The translations under genes were made by a program, and so were the position numbers. A stretch of DNA of 64,000 nucleotides, taken from assembly GCA_902779315.1 (NCBI GenBank), contig CACZBC010000001.1, positions 62,001 to 126,000 of the forward strand, in the 5' to 3' direction. The DNA comes from an uncultured Bacteroidales bacterium. GTDB taxonomy: Bacteria; Bacteroidota; Bacteroidia; Bacteroidales; Bacteroidaceae. Below the pieces are notes generated by a model, which saw only the letters and a list, made by a program, of their open reading frames with translations, searched no databases and was not told the DNA's origin. This document shows positions 1 through 8,586 of the stretch, piece by piece (positions within the stretch are counted from its first letter, which is position 1; every line of letters begins with the position of its first letter).

Positions 1-2
1 AA

Positions 3-227
3 TTAAAAGACTTTATTGAGAATTTTGCAGCACAGTTTGACGACACAGATCAGAGCGAATTCACTCCGGAAACAGAGTTCAAAGCACTCGACGAATGGTC
101 TTCTTTAACAGCATTAAGCATTATTGCAATGGTCGATGAAGAGTACGATGTTGCTCTCAAAGGCGATGATGTCAAGAAAGCTGAGACAATAGAAGATTTG
201 TTCAATACCGTTAAGTCAAAGCTTTAA
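3..227 (+). CDS. Acyl carrier protein, 3' part (start lies before the window)
   Basis: The frame is open from the window edge and stops at 225-227, giving 74 residues. The segment DEWSSLTAL matches the phosphopantetheine attachment region of acyl carrier proteins; the second Ser of WSS is the likely attachment site. The acidic sequence and the tail after VDEEYDV fit the family. The stop TAA shares its last A with the ATG of the following KAS III gene, so the two are translationally coupled. It is inferred to carry the acyl group handled by the next four genes. The N-terminus is not visible. Confidence 0.85.
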   Translation, partial: LKDFIENFAAQFDDTDQSEFTPETEFKALDEWSSLTALSIIAMVDEEYDVALKGDDVKKAETIEDLFNTVKSKL

Positions 228-1297
228 TGGCCTTTCTCGAATTCAAGAACGTCAGGATTGCTGGTGTCAGTGCCGGCGTTCCCAAATCTGTCTTTTGCAA
301 TCTCGACATAAAGGACATGTCGAGCGAATACGATGCAGCTTCCTTCGTTGAAACGACAGGAGTGAAAGAGCGTCGTATCGATGAACGCATGACGACTAGC
401 GACCTTTGTGTTCCTGCAGCAGAAAAGTTGATAGCAGACTTGTCTTGGGAAAAGTCAGAGATAGATGCTCTGATTTTTGTTTCTCAAACCACAGACTATT
501 ATCTTCCAGCCACAGCATGCATCGTGCAAGAACGACTCGGTCTTTCCAGAGAATGTTATGCGACAGATGTGGTGATAGGCTGTTCCGGATGGGTTTATGG
601 AATGAGCATCGTTGCAAGCCTCTTGGCAAATGGTTCCATCAAGAAAGCCCTTCTGATGGCAGGAGATGCAAAACGACATGTTCCAACCAACGATCCTTTG
701 TTCGGTTTTGCTGGAACAGTCACAGCTCTCGAATACAAAGAAGGTGCAGCAGGGTTTAAGTTCCACTTTGGCACAGATGGCAGCGGTTACGATGCAATCA
801 TCATTCCCGATGGAGGATGTCGCAATCAGATATCGGACAAGAGTTTCAAAATAGAAGAGACAGGAGAAGGTGGCAGAGCAACAAATCGTCTGCAGACTAG
901 GATGAAGGGAATGGATGTGTTCTCCTTTGGTATCACCACAGCCCCCAAATCAATTAAACGTCTTGCAGAGCATTTCGGCTTTGATTATCTTGATATGGAC
1001 TATTATGTGTTCCATCAGGCCAATATGAAGATGAACAACCTAATTGTCAAGAAGTTGAAGCTCGATCCGGATAAAGTGCCTTCGTGCATGTACGAATTCG
1101 GCAACACCTCTTCTGCAAGTATTCCACTTACGATTGTAACCCAACTCAAGGGCAAGTGCGAGAGCAAACCCTCAAAGTTCCTTTGCTGTGGCTTTGGCGT
1201 AGGTTTGTCATGGGGAACTGTTGTTTTCGAGGCAGAAGACATGGTAATATCAGATCTTGTAGAGGTTGACGAAATGGAGGACAGAGAATGGGTGTGA
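227..1297 (+). CDS. 3-oxoacyl-ACP synthase III-like condensing enzyme (first copy)
   Basis: A 356-residue protein of normal KAS III length. The Cys-His-Asn triad is visible: C119 in VIGCSGW, H263 in YVFHQAN and N293 in FGNTSS. KAS III enzymes join a CoA-linked primer to malonyl-ACP, and some relatives only move acyl groups. It starts on the stop codon of the ACP gene and overlaps the next SDR gene by 10 bases. The setting beside a flippase suggests it builds a short acyl decoration for a surface sugar rather than serving bulk lipid synthesis; that is inference. A thiolase-fold acyltransferase role is an alternative. Confidence 0.85.
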   Translation: MAFLEFKNVRIAGVSAGVPKSVFCNLDIKDMSSEYDAASFVETTGVKERRIDERMTTSDLCVPAAEKLIADLSWEKSEIDALIFVSQTTDYYLPATACIVQERLGLSRECYATDVVIGCSGWVYGMSIVASLLANGSIKKALLMAGDAKRHVPTNDPLFGFAGTVTALEYKEGAAGFKFHFGTDGSGYDAIIIPDGGCRNQISDKSFKIEETGEGGRATNRLQTRMKGMDVFSFGITTAPKSIKRLAEHFGFDYLDMDYYVFHQANMKMNNLIVKKLKLDPDKVPSCMYEFGNTSSASIPLTIVTQLKGKCESKPSKFLCCGFGVGLSWGTVVFEAEDMVISDLVEVDEMEDREWV

Positions 1298-2043
1298 ACT
1301 ATAATCCCTTTTCTTTGGAGGGGAAGACAATCCTTGTTACCGGAGCATCGTCTGGAATAGGTCAGGCTTGTGCAGTCGAGGCATCCAAGATGGGTGCAAA
1401 CGTCATTGTCTGTGGCAGGAATCAGGAAAGGCTGGCTCAAACAATGGCACTGATGGAAGGCACGGGCAATACTTCCTTCGAAGGCGATTTGCTTGATCAG
1501 GAAGTAATAGAAAGACTTGTTGCAGAAGTTCCTCCTCTTGACGGAGTGGTTCTCTCGGCAGGAAGAGGTCTGACCCTTCCTATAAAGTTCAGCACAAGAG
1601 AGAAGTTCGATGACATCTTCAACATCAACTTCTTTTCTCCGGTTGAGTTGTTGAGACTCCTGACCAAGAAAAAGAAACTCAACCAGAACTGTTCTGTCGT
1701 GATGATTGTCTCAATTGGTGGCAATTACATCCATTCTGTGGGCAATTCCATTTACGGGACATCCAAAGCGGCCTTGAAGTCGATGGTGAATTTCGCGGCA
1801 ATGGAGCTGGCTCCTCAAAAGATTAGAGTCAACGGCATTTGTCCCGGGATGGTAAATACTCCGTTAATCAACAGAGGGACATTGACCGAGGAACAGTTCA
1901 AGGCCGATATGGAACGGTATCCTCTGAAGCGATATGGCGAACCGAACGACATCGCTTATGGTGCAGTATATCTGTTGTCCGATGCATCTTCTTGGGTTAC
2001 AGGAACATCCCTGATTATCGATGGTGGAGTAACTGCAAAGTAA
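1288..2043 (+). CDS. SDR-family oxidoreductase, FabG-like 3-oxoacyl-ACP reductase
   Basis: A 251-residue classical short-chain dehydrogenase. The NAD(P)-binding motif TGASSGIGQA lies near residues 18-27, the catalytic Ser is about residue 142, and YGTSK gives Y156 and K160. The C-terminal SSWVTGTSLIIDGG is typical of FabG-like members. It overlaps the upstream KAS III gene by 10 bases. It likely reduces the 3-keto product of the neighbouring condensing enzymes on the ACP, although reduction of a nucleotide sugar cannot be excluded. Confidence 0.85.
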   Translation: MGVNYNPFSLEGKTILVTGASSGIGQACAVEASKMGANVIVCGRNQERLAQTMALMEGTGNTSFEGDLLDQEVIERLVAEVPPLDGVVLSAGRGLTLPIKFSTREKFDDIFNINFFSPVELLRLLTKKKKLNQNCSVVMIVSIGGNYIHSVGNSIYGTSKAALKSMVNFAAMELAPQKIRVNGICPGMVNTPLINRGTLTEEQFKADMERYPLKRYGEPNDIAYGAVYLLSDASSWVTGTSLIIDGGVTAK

Positions 2044-2064
2044 TGACTTTTTAAGAAGAAAGTT

Positions 2065-3126
2065 ATGCCAATCGTAACCTATAAGAATGTCGGAATAAAA
2101 GCCCTTGCAGCCTGTGTGCCAAGTCGAGTCATAGACAATTACCACTATGATCTGGACATATGGCCCGAAGAGGAAGTGAAGAAAGTCGTCGACAAAGTAG
2201 GTGTTGCAGAGCGCCGTTTCGTCGATGATGGCACATGTGCCTCAGATCTCTGTTTCGCAGCTGCGGAAAGGTTGATTGCCGACAACAACATCGACAAGAG
2301 CGAGATAGACCTGTTGGTCTTCCTCTCCCAAACTCCCGATTATAGAATGCCAGCCACTTCAATCCTTTTGCAGAACAGATTGGGTTTGCCCATGTCCACA
2401 ATGGCATTCGACATCTCTTTGGGCTGTTCAGGCTTCATCAGCGCTTTGAGCATTGTCTATTCCATGATGCAGAACAATGGTTTCCGAAAAGCATTGTTGC
2501 TCAATGGAGAGACGCGTTCGAAGGTCTATAGTCGCAAGGACAGGAGAGAAGCTTTCATCTTTGGAGATGCCGGAGTAGCAGCCCTTATAGAGCGTGATGA
2601 GAGATTTGGCGAGAGCCATTTCTCCCTGAACAGCGATGGTTCTCGTGGCGAATTGATAATGATTCCGGGAGGGGGCTATCGCCACATGAGCTCTGCAGAA
2701 ACAATCAAAGAGAAAGTCGTCGATGAATACGGAAATGTCCGTACTGATGAACAAGGACGAATGAACGGTGCCGACGTCTTCAACTTCGTCATCGTAGAAG
2801 TTCCGAAAGACATCAAACGACTTTTGGCTGCAACAGGTGAAGATATCCAGAAGTTGGACTATTATGTCTTCCATCAGGCAAATGCTTTCATCAACAACTA
2901 CATCGCAAAGAAGATGAAACTCGACAAAGAGCGTATTCCCTGGACAATCCAGAAATATGGAAACACCTCCTCGGTTTCAGTTCCTTTAACCATTGCAAGC
3001 GAGCTGAAAAACAAAATGGCAGGTGAAAAGAGGTTGCTGTTGAGTGCATTTGGAGTTGGAATGGCTTGGGCAACAGCAATCGTACCATTTGTCGACTGCA
3101 AGATAAGTGATATCGTAGAGATATAG
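2065..3126 (+). CDS. 3-oxoacyl-ACP synthase III-like condensing enzyme (second copy)
   Basis: A 353-residue paralogue of the first KAS III protein with the complete triad: C121 in LGCSGF, H270 in YVFHQAN and N300 in YGNTSS. The two copies differ around the mouth of the active site, so they probably use different acyl donors. It sits 21 bases after the SDR gene. Two KAS III-like proteins around one reductase would allow two condensation or transfer steps on the same ACP; this is inferred from gene order. Confidence 0.85.
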   Translation: MPIVTYKNVGIKALAACVPSRVIDNYHYDLDIWPEEEVKKVVDKVGVAERRFVDDGTCASDLCFAAAERLIADNNIDKSEIDLLVFLSQTPDYRMPATSILLQNRLGLPMSTMAFDISLGCSGFISALSIVYSMMQNNGFRKALLLNGETRSKVYSRKDRREAFIFGDAGVAALIERDERFGESHFSLNSDGSRGELIMIPGGGYRHMSSAETIKEKVVDEYGNVRTDEQGRMNGADVFNFVIVEVPKDIKRLLAATGEDIQKLDYYVFHQANAFINNYIAKKMKLDKERIPWTIQKYGNTSSVSVPLTIASELKNKMAGEKRLLLSAFGVGMAWATAIVPFVDCKISDIVEI

Positions 3127-3132
3127 TTGGGA

Positions 3133-4026
3133 ATGAATAAAAGCGAATTACCCCTCATTGGCATTGGCCCAGGCAGTTTACCGATAAAGACATACAAAGG
3201 GAAACGAAGTGGGATAGGGTGGTTCGTCTTCCGAGTCCTGAACAAACTGTATTATTTCCCATCAGCCAAAAGGAGATATGTCTCAGCAGTCTCCAATGCA
3301 TTGAAGATGGGTTATCGTCTCATAGACTATTCATCAGCATATGGCTGTGATGCATACTTGGGGCGTGGCATTGAGAAGAGTGGAGTCGACAGAGCAGATT
3401 TGTTCATTACCACTCGAGTCAGCAACAGAGCACAGCGAGAGCATCGTGTCAGGGAAGAGTTCATGGAGTTTCTGCATAATGCCCATTTGGATTATGTGGA
3501 TCTGCTTCAGTTTCATTGGCCTGTAACAGATTTGTATCTCGACACATGGCGCGAGATGGAAAAGCTCAAGGACGAGGGATTGGTGATGCACCTGGGTGTT
3601 GCCAATTGTCATCAGCACCATTTGGAGGAAATCTTCAAGATATGCAAGCATCGTCCCGAAATAGGTCAGTTCGAGATACATCCCCTGTTTACGCAAAAAC
3701 CGCTGATTCAGTATTACAAGGACAACGGAATAGTGGTCGAGTCCTATACTGCAGTAGCTCGTTATGATGGCCGATTATTCAATCTCCCTGTCCTGAAGGA
3801 AATGGCCAGGAAACACAATAAGAGCCTGGTTCAGATAGTTCTTCGATGGCATGTTCAGCATGAGCTGATACCAGTAGTGAGGAGCCTCTCCTACAGACAT
3901 CAGCAAGAGAATCTCAATATATTCGATTTCGAGTTGTCAACAGAAGAGATGGCAGTCATAGATGGCCTGAACATCAATTCCCGTCTTCGTTATGACCCGG
4001 ATAATTGCGACTTCTCGATATTGTGA
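3133..4026 (+). CDS. Aldo/keto reductase-family protein with altered catalytic Lys
   Basis: About 297 residues. The AKR fold is recognised from LIDYSSAYG (D65, Y70), the strand FITTRVS and LLQFHWP (H128). In active AKRs the strand carries Lys (ITTK); here it is Arg (R95), so only three of the four tetrad residues are standard. Start choice: a TTG at 3127 directly follows the previous stop, but the ATG at 3133 is preferred. It lies in the ACP/KAS/SDR operon and may reduce a sugar or acyl intermediate with reduced or changed activity. Confidence 0.75.
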   Translation: MNKSELPLIGIGPGSLPIKTYKGKRSGIGWFVFRVLNKLYYFPSAKRRYVSAVSNALKMGYRLIDYSSAYGCDAYLGRGIEKSGVDRADLFITTRVSNRAQREHRVREEFMEFLHNAHLDYVDLLQFHWPVTDLYLDTWREMEKLKDEGLVMHLGVANCHQHHLEEIFKICKHRPEIGQFEIHPLFTQKPLIQYYKDNGIVVESYTAVARYDGRLFNLPVLKEMARKHNKSLVQIVLRWHVQHELIPVVRSLSYRHQQENLNIFDFELSTEEMAVIDGLNINSRLRYDPDNCDFSIL

Positions 4027-4044
4027 GAAGTCCCTTAGCGTGGA

Positions 4045-5577
4045 ATGGCTTCAGACAATAAGGTAATAGCTAAGAACACAGTATTCTTGTACATACGGAT
4101 GCTGGTGACAATGGTCATTTCATTGTACACCTCCCGAGTCGTATTGCAAGTATTGGGTGTTGACGATTATGGCATCTATCAGGCCGTAGGAGGTATCGTA
4201 GGCTTCCTTTCTTTCCTTAATAACGCACTCAGTAGCGGCACATCGAGGTTCCTCACATTCGAACTTGGCGCAGGAGACAAGAAGAAGTTGGAAGATACCT
4301 TCTCCACAACTCTGACCGTACACATCCTTCTGGCATTGATAATCGTCTTTTTGGGTGAAACCATTGGACTGTGGTACTTCAACAACAAGATGGTGATACC
4401 ACCAGATCGATTTGACGCATCAACGGTAGTCTTCCATCTGTCGATGTTGACAGCCATCATAAACATCGTCACAGTTCCGTTCAATGCCACCATCATAGCT
4501 CACGAAAGGATGAAAGTCTTTGCCTATGTGGGTGTAGTGGATGCACTTAGCAAACTTGCTGTGGTATATGCGTTGATGATAGGAGGAATCGACAAATTGG
4601 TGCTATATGCCATACTGCTTTTCTTGGTACAACTTGCAATCTTCCTCTTCTATGTGTTCTATTGCAGGGCCTCGTTCGAAGAGACGAAATACAAGTTCCT
4701 GATCGACAAGGAGCAGTTTCGGAAGATTTTCTCCTTCTCAAGTTGGAGCTTGCTTGCAGGAGGTTCAATCGCATTGAACAGTCAGGGCATACTGTTGTTG
4801 TTGAACCTGTTCTTCACACCAGCAGTCGTGACAGCAAGAGCCATCTCCTTGCTCGTATATAATACCACAATCCAGTTCATGAACAACTTCAGGACAGCAG
4901 TCAATCCACAGATAGTGAAGCAATTGGCAGCAGGAGACGTAGAAGGTTCGCACAAGCTCTTGCTCCAATCCACCAAGTTCTCCTACTATCTGATGCTGAT
5001 ACTCTGCCTTCCCATATGCCTACTTGCATCTCCCATATTGCATCTGTGGCTCGTTGAAGTACCAGAATACACAGTCATATTCCTGCAACTCGTCATCATA
5101 CAATGCCTGTTTCAAGTATTTGACACTTCATTCTATACAGCACTCTATGCAAAAGGCAGAATCCGCGAGAACGCCCTCGTCTCACCAATGGTAGGCTTCA
5201 TTCGTTTTCCTGCTGTGTATTTACTCTTCAGGATGGGCTTTTCCCCCTTAGCGCTCTCCTGGACCAGCATCATCACATACGCCTTGTTGGGCCTGATCAT
5301 CAAGCCCATATTGATAACCAAGATAGCCGACTATACGTGGAAAGAAGTCCTGAGTACGATGCAAGTCTGCTTCTTCGTAACGCTCATAGCCATTCCCATC
5401 CCAATAGCAGCCTATATGATGTTGAATGTCGAAGGTAACCTTTGGCATGCCTCATTTGTATTGCTCCTTTGTCTGACGTGTGTAGCAGCATCAGTCTGGT
5501 TCCTTGGTCTTACAAAGAACATGAAGCAAATGCTGCAGGATGCCGTTCTGACAAGAATACATCTCGTTCGAGAATAA
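4045..5577 (+). CDS. Polysaccharide flippase, MOP superfamily (Wzx-like), first copy
   Basis: A 510-residue multi-spanning membrane protein with about 12-14 hydrophobic segments. The N-terminal region with SLYTSRVVLQVLGVDDYGIY matches Wzx-like exporters. It would move undecaprenyl-linked oligosaccharide units across the inner membrane. It follows the aldo/keto reductase gene by 18 bases on the same strand. A second flippase of different sequence lies at 11426-12877, so the window probably joins two glycan export systems. Confidence 0.88.
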   Translation: MASDNKVIAKNTVFLYIRMLVTMVISLYTSRVVLQVLGVDDYGIYQAVGGIVGFLSFLNNALSSGTSRFLTFELGAGDKKKLEDTFSTTLTVHILLALIIVFLGETIGLWYFNNKMVIPPDRFDASTVVFHLSMLTAIINIVTVPFNATIIAHERMKVFAYVGVVDALSKLAVVYALMIGGIDKLVLYAILLFLVQLAIFLFYVFYCRASFEETKYKFLIDKEQFRKIFSFSSWSLLAGGSIALNSQGILLLLNLFFTPAVVTARAISLLVYNTTIQFMNNFRTAVNPQIVKQLAAGDVEGSHKLLLQSTKFSYYLMLILCLPICLLASPILHLWLVEVPEYTVIFLQLVIIQCLFQVFDTSFYTALYAKGRIRENALVSPMVGFIRFPAVYLLFRMGFSPLALSWTSIITYALLGLIIKPILITKIADYTWKEVLSTMQVCFFVTLIAIPIPIAAYMMLNVEGNLWHASFVLLLCLTCVAASVWFLGLTKNMKQMLQDAVLTRIHLVRE

Positions 5578-5601
5578 CTCACAGAAACAGACGATTTCAT
5601 T

Positions 5602-6642
5602 TTGCCGGAAAAACAACGAATAGAATACATCGATGCCCTGCGAGGATTTACCATGATTCTCGTTGTGATCCATCATGTCGCACTCTTCATGTGGGGCATC
5701 CTGGGCACACACTCCATTCATGGCTATCTCATGCAGGTCAGAATGCCCATGTTCTATTTCATCAGCGGTTTCGTACTCTACAAGGCAGGCGTTGTATGGA
5801 ACCTCAAGCATGCTGTGCAGTTCCTTCGCAAGAAGTTCGTGGTGCAAATTGTCTCCACCATCATCTTCTTCACACTCTTTGTCCACGTGATGGACATAGA
5901 TTTCGTGCCGGCCCTCTTCAGTCACATGAAAGCGGGATACTGGTTCACCTATATCCTCTTCCAGTACTTCATTTTCTATGCTCTGGCACAACTCCTGTTC
6001 CGCAAATATGCTTACCTCGTGATGCTCCTGATGGGCATAGCTTTCTTGCCCATCTATTATACACCCATCACCAATGCCATCCCTATACCCGAATCTGTAA
6101 AAGGCCTGCTCAGCATCGTCTATTGGCGTTATTTCCTTTTCTTCGTTATGGGTAGCTTGGTTCATAAGTACTTCACAAAGGTAGAGCAATGGTTCGATGG
6201 AAGATGGCTCCTGTTGATCTGTCTCGTCACATACTTCGTCCTGAACATCTATCGCGATGTCTTCCCCTCGAATGCAGAGAATCCCCTCTGTGGTTTCCTC
6301 ATCGGTTTGGTTCTTACCTTCACCGGTCTCACCGTGCTGTTCGGCTTCTTCAGGGCAAATCAAGAGCATTTCACGAACGATAAAGTATTGGGGCGCTCTC
6401 TACAGTACATAGGTCGCAGAACTCTCGATGTCTATCTCATTCACTATTTCCTCCTTCCTTTCCGCGAGGGTGGAGTAGTGCACATCTTCACCGATCACCA
6501 CATGCCCATCATCGAGGCCTTCTGTTCCTTGATGGTAGCATTACTCATAATAGCATTCAGTCTACTCATCAGTAACATCCTCCGTCTCAGCCCCATCCTG
6601 GCTCACTATCTCTTCGGAGTGAAGCTGCAACAGGACTGTTAA
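5602..6642 (+). CDS. Membrane acyltransferase, OafA/Acyltransferase_3 family
   Basis: About 346 residues with roughly ten membrane segments. The N-terminal motif RIEYIDALRGFTMILVV, then HH a little later, is typical of Acyltransferase_3 proteins that O-acylate surface sugars. The start must be a TTG at 5602 (or a rarer codon upstream), because the first in-frame ATG at 5653 would cut through the conserved YIDALRGF motif. It is the likely acceptor-side enzyme for the acyl group, or adds acetyl groups; the donor is unknown. Confidence 0.8.
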   Translation: MPEKQRIEYIDALRGFTMILVVIHHVALFMWGILGTHSIHGYLMQVRMPMFYFISGFVLYKAGVVWNLKHAVQFLRKKFVVQIVSTIIFFTLFVHVMDIDFVPALFSHMKAGYWFTYILFQYFIFYALAQLLFRKYAYLVMLLMGIAFLPIYYTPITNAIPIPESVKGLLSIVYWRYFLFFVMGSLVHKYFTKVEQWFDGRWLLLICLVTYFVLNIYRDVFPSNAENPLCGFLIGLVLTFTGLTVLFGFFRANQEHFTNDKVLGRSLQYIGRRTLDVYLIHYFLLPFREGGVVHIFTDHHMPIIEAFCSLMVALLIIAFSLLISNILRLSPILAHYLFGVKLQQDC

Positions 6643-6676
6643 GGTTAGGATTAACGTTAGGGTTAAAGGTTAAACA
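6640..6676 (+). repeat. Hexamer-like GTTAGG/GTTAAC tract
   Basis: Degenerate short repeats (GTTAAG, GTTAGG, ATTAAC, GTTAGG, GTTAAA, GGTTAA) fill the gap between the acyltransferase stop and the YhcH-like gene. Read on the other strand they are AAC-CTT, AAC-CCT and AAC-GTT, the same family as the AAC-NNN tracts in the capsule genes. Confidence 0.7.
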
Positions 6677-6680
6677 CACC

Positions 6681-7130
6681 ATGATTTACGACCACATAAA
6701 CAACCTCGAAACATACTCCGCCATTTCCGAAGACATTCGTATCGGATTGGAGTTCCTTTGCGATGCCAAGCCTGACATAGAAAATGGCGTCTATCAACTC
6801 AATCCACGCGTCAAAGCCATCGTTTCCGAGTACGAAACCAAGCCTCAGAACGAGAACGGCTATGAAGCGCACCAACAGTACATCGACATACAATACACCT
6901 TGAAAGGCCAGGAGCGCATAGCATGTCTCCCCATAGAGAAGCTTTCCGAGACAAAACTCTACAGCGAAGAAGGTGACTTCGCCCTATATGCCACCACTCT
7001 TCAACCCCAGGAGATGACCATCGGAGCAGGTTACTTCGCCATCTTCTTCCCCCCAGACGGCCACATGCCCGGCCTTTGTGCCGATGCCCCAACAAAAGTC
7101 AAGAAAGTCGTCGTGAAAGTTAAGTGCTGA
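6681..7130 (+). CDS. YhcH/YjgK/YiaL family protein (sugar anomerase-like)
   Basis: A 149-residue protein of the DUF386 cupin-like family. EAHQQYIDIQY near residue 55 and the late PPDGHMPGL give conserved metal-binding His and acidic positions. The E. coli relative YhcH (NanQ) acts on the anomeric state of N-acetylneuraminate, and other relatives sit in sugar operons. It is the last gene before the AT-rich island. A sugar-processing role fits the operon, but the substrate is unknown. Confidence 0.85.
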   Translation: MIYDHINNLETYSAISEDIRIGLEFLCDAKPDIENGVYQLNPRVKAIVSEYETKPQNENGYEAHQQYIDIQYTLKGQERIACLPIEKLSETKLYSEEGDFALYATTLQPQEMTIGAGYFAIFFPPDGHMPGLCADAPTKVKKVVVKVKC

Positions 7131-7414
7131 CATAGCAGCACCACTGGCTGGATTAAATAAGCTGCATAGCCGCAAAAACACAATGCTCTTAGATATTTGA
7201 AATAAATAATAAAGATATATGAAAGGAATAGTTCTGCCATCCACAGCCACCAGACTGAAATTTCAGGCGAGAACGACAACGAAGGTCAGGAGACCCCTGA
7301 TTATCCAGAGCAGAGTTGTAGCGGGCATTTGGAATACACGATAAGAATAAGTTTTCAACGTTCTATTTTCAACATAATAAATATGAAACTAATAAAATTG
7401 ATAATCTAAAAAGG
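7131..7414. other. Gap before the AT-rich cassette
   Basis: About 280 bases with no convincing gene. A 40-codon frame at 7219-7341 starts with ATG but resembles no family known to me. Base composition becomes clearly more AT-rich towards 7400. No Bacteroidetes-type promoter with both boxes was seen ahead of the gene at 7415. Confidence 0.5.
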
Positions 7415-7852
7415 ATGAACACATTACTACTTGTTGCTAGTGATTCCGTTAATCAAACTGGGAATTCTTTCCGTGTGGCTTTTCTGATGTCATTATTGTG
7501 TCTTGCATTAGTATCATTTTTAAAGTATTCATCAAGTCACGATATAAATGGGAAAGATTTACAGGACTTGTTGCTTGAATATGTTATTGATGCAATTTCG
7601 CTGCTTGTGTCCATATATGTTGCAGAAATTATCTCAACTTCAACTGGAGTTTCAACCCTTTTAGCTGTATTTATTGTTGTATTCACGATTCTCCTTGTAG
7701 CAATCTGTAGTACGCTGCGTAATAAATTTTTTGCTTTGAGAAAGTGTAGTACAGAGAAAAGAAAGAAAAGATGGATACACTTTACTTCTGTCATAATTTT
7801 ATCAATTATATGGTCTATAGTTGTCATAATTCTTGAAAGTCATGGTAGTTGA
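7415..7852 (+). CDS. Small four-TM membrane protein, unknown
   Basis: 145 residues with four hydrophobic segments at about 21-37, 54-72, 79-101 and 121-141, and a basic loop (about 108-119, CSTEKRKKRW) between the last two. I do not recognise the family. AAAGG lies just upstream of the ATG. It overlaps the next gene by 11 bases, so it is the first gene of a coupled unit with the NDT/TIR-like and SDH-protease genes. A membrane partner, sensor or pore of the following proteins is possible but unproven. Confidence 0.65.
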   Translation: MNTLLLVASDSVNQTGNSFRVAFLMSLLCLALVSFLKYSSSHDINGKDLQDLLLEYVIDAISLLVSIYVAEIISTSTGVSTLLAVFIVVFTILLVAICSTLRNKFFALRKCSTEKRKKRWIHFTSVIILSIIWSIVVIILESHGS

Positions 7853-8567
7853 AATATTGTTATCCATAATAGGAGCTCTCGTTACTTTCTTGACTTTATA
7901 TACGATTAAGCATACTAGAAAAGCCGAGAAATCACTATTGGAAAGGCAGAATAGTCCTACATATGTGGGTTACTCTTTTATTCGAGAGCAAATGGAGAAA
8001 GAGAGTTATAATCAGAATCGGGATTATTATAACACACCTGAAACATTTGGAGCCTTCTTTACACTATTCTCAGAAAACCCGATGAATAGACCTGTTATGG
8101 TTGATTCGGCATGTACTAAATCATTTTATGAAAATCTTAATATCAATATTGATTCGGAAATGGTTGTTAACAGTCAAATAATGTGCATCATGCCTTTTCT
8201 TGATGACTATGACGATGTGTATAGGGTGATTGTCGAATCAAGCAGAAAACAAGGGTTCAATTGCATTCGTACTGATCAGGAAAATAAACCTGGGAATTTG
8301 TTGCAATATATTGTTAAAACAATTGTAGAGTCTCAACTTCTGATAGCTGTAATTGATAATAGGAATCCCAATGTCTTTTATGAGATGGGGATAGCTCATT
8401 CATTAGGTAAATCAGTTATACTTGTATGCCAACAGAAGGATTCTTCAAAGGTCCCATTTGACATACAATCTAACAGAGTGCTTTTTTATGAAGATTTGAC
8501 TGATTTATCTGATAAACTAAGTAAGAGCCTTATGGCAGTTAAATCGAACAATATTACCGGAAGTTAA
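7842..8567 (+). CDS. Membrane-anchored protein with NDT/TIR-like nucleotide-binding domain
   Basis: 241 residues from the ATG at 7842; a TTG at 7833 would add three. One TM helix at about 2-22 is followed by a linker and, from about 112 to 229, a Rossmann-like domain. The core NPNVFYEMGIAHSLGK (175-190) with a conserved Glu (E181) resembles nucleoside 2-deoxyribosyltransferases and TIR-like domains, which cleave or bind nucleotides such as NAD. IMPFLDDYDDVY and GFNCIRTD fit the domain's early strands. Its coupling to a 4-TM gene and nearness to a protease and an AbiC-like gene suggest an effector or sensor role in phage defence; that is inference. Confidence 0.7.
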   Translation: MVVEILLSIIGALVTFLTLYTIKHTRKAEKSLLERQNSPTYVGYSFIREQMEKESYNQNRDYYNTPETFGAFFTLFSENPMNRPVMVDSACTKSFYENLNINIDSEMVVNSQIMCIMPFLDDYDDVYRVIVESSRKQGFNCIRTDQENKPGNLLQYIVKTIVESQLLIAVIDNRNPNVFYEMGIAHSLGKSVILVCQQKDSSKVPFDIQSNRVLFYEDLTDLSDKLSKSLMAVKSNNITGS

Positions 8568-8586
8568 ATATATTATATTACAAGAT

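Noticed and set aside
5491..6369. 292-codon minus-strand frame opposite the acyltransferase
   Set aside because: Glu/His-rich shadow of hydrophobic codons on the plus strand, which has the OafA-like motif.
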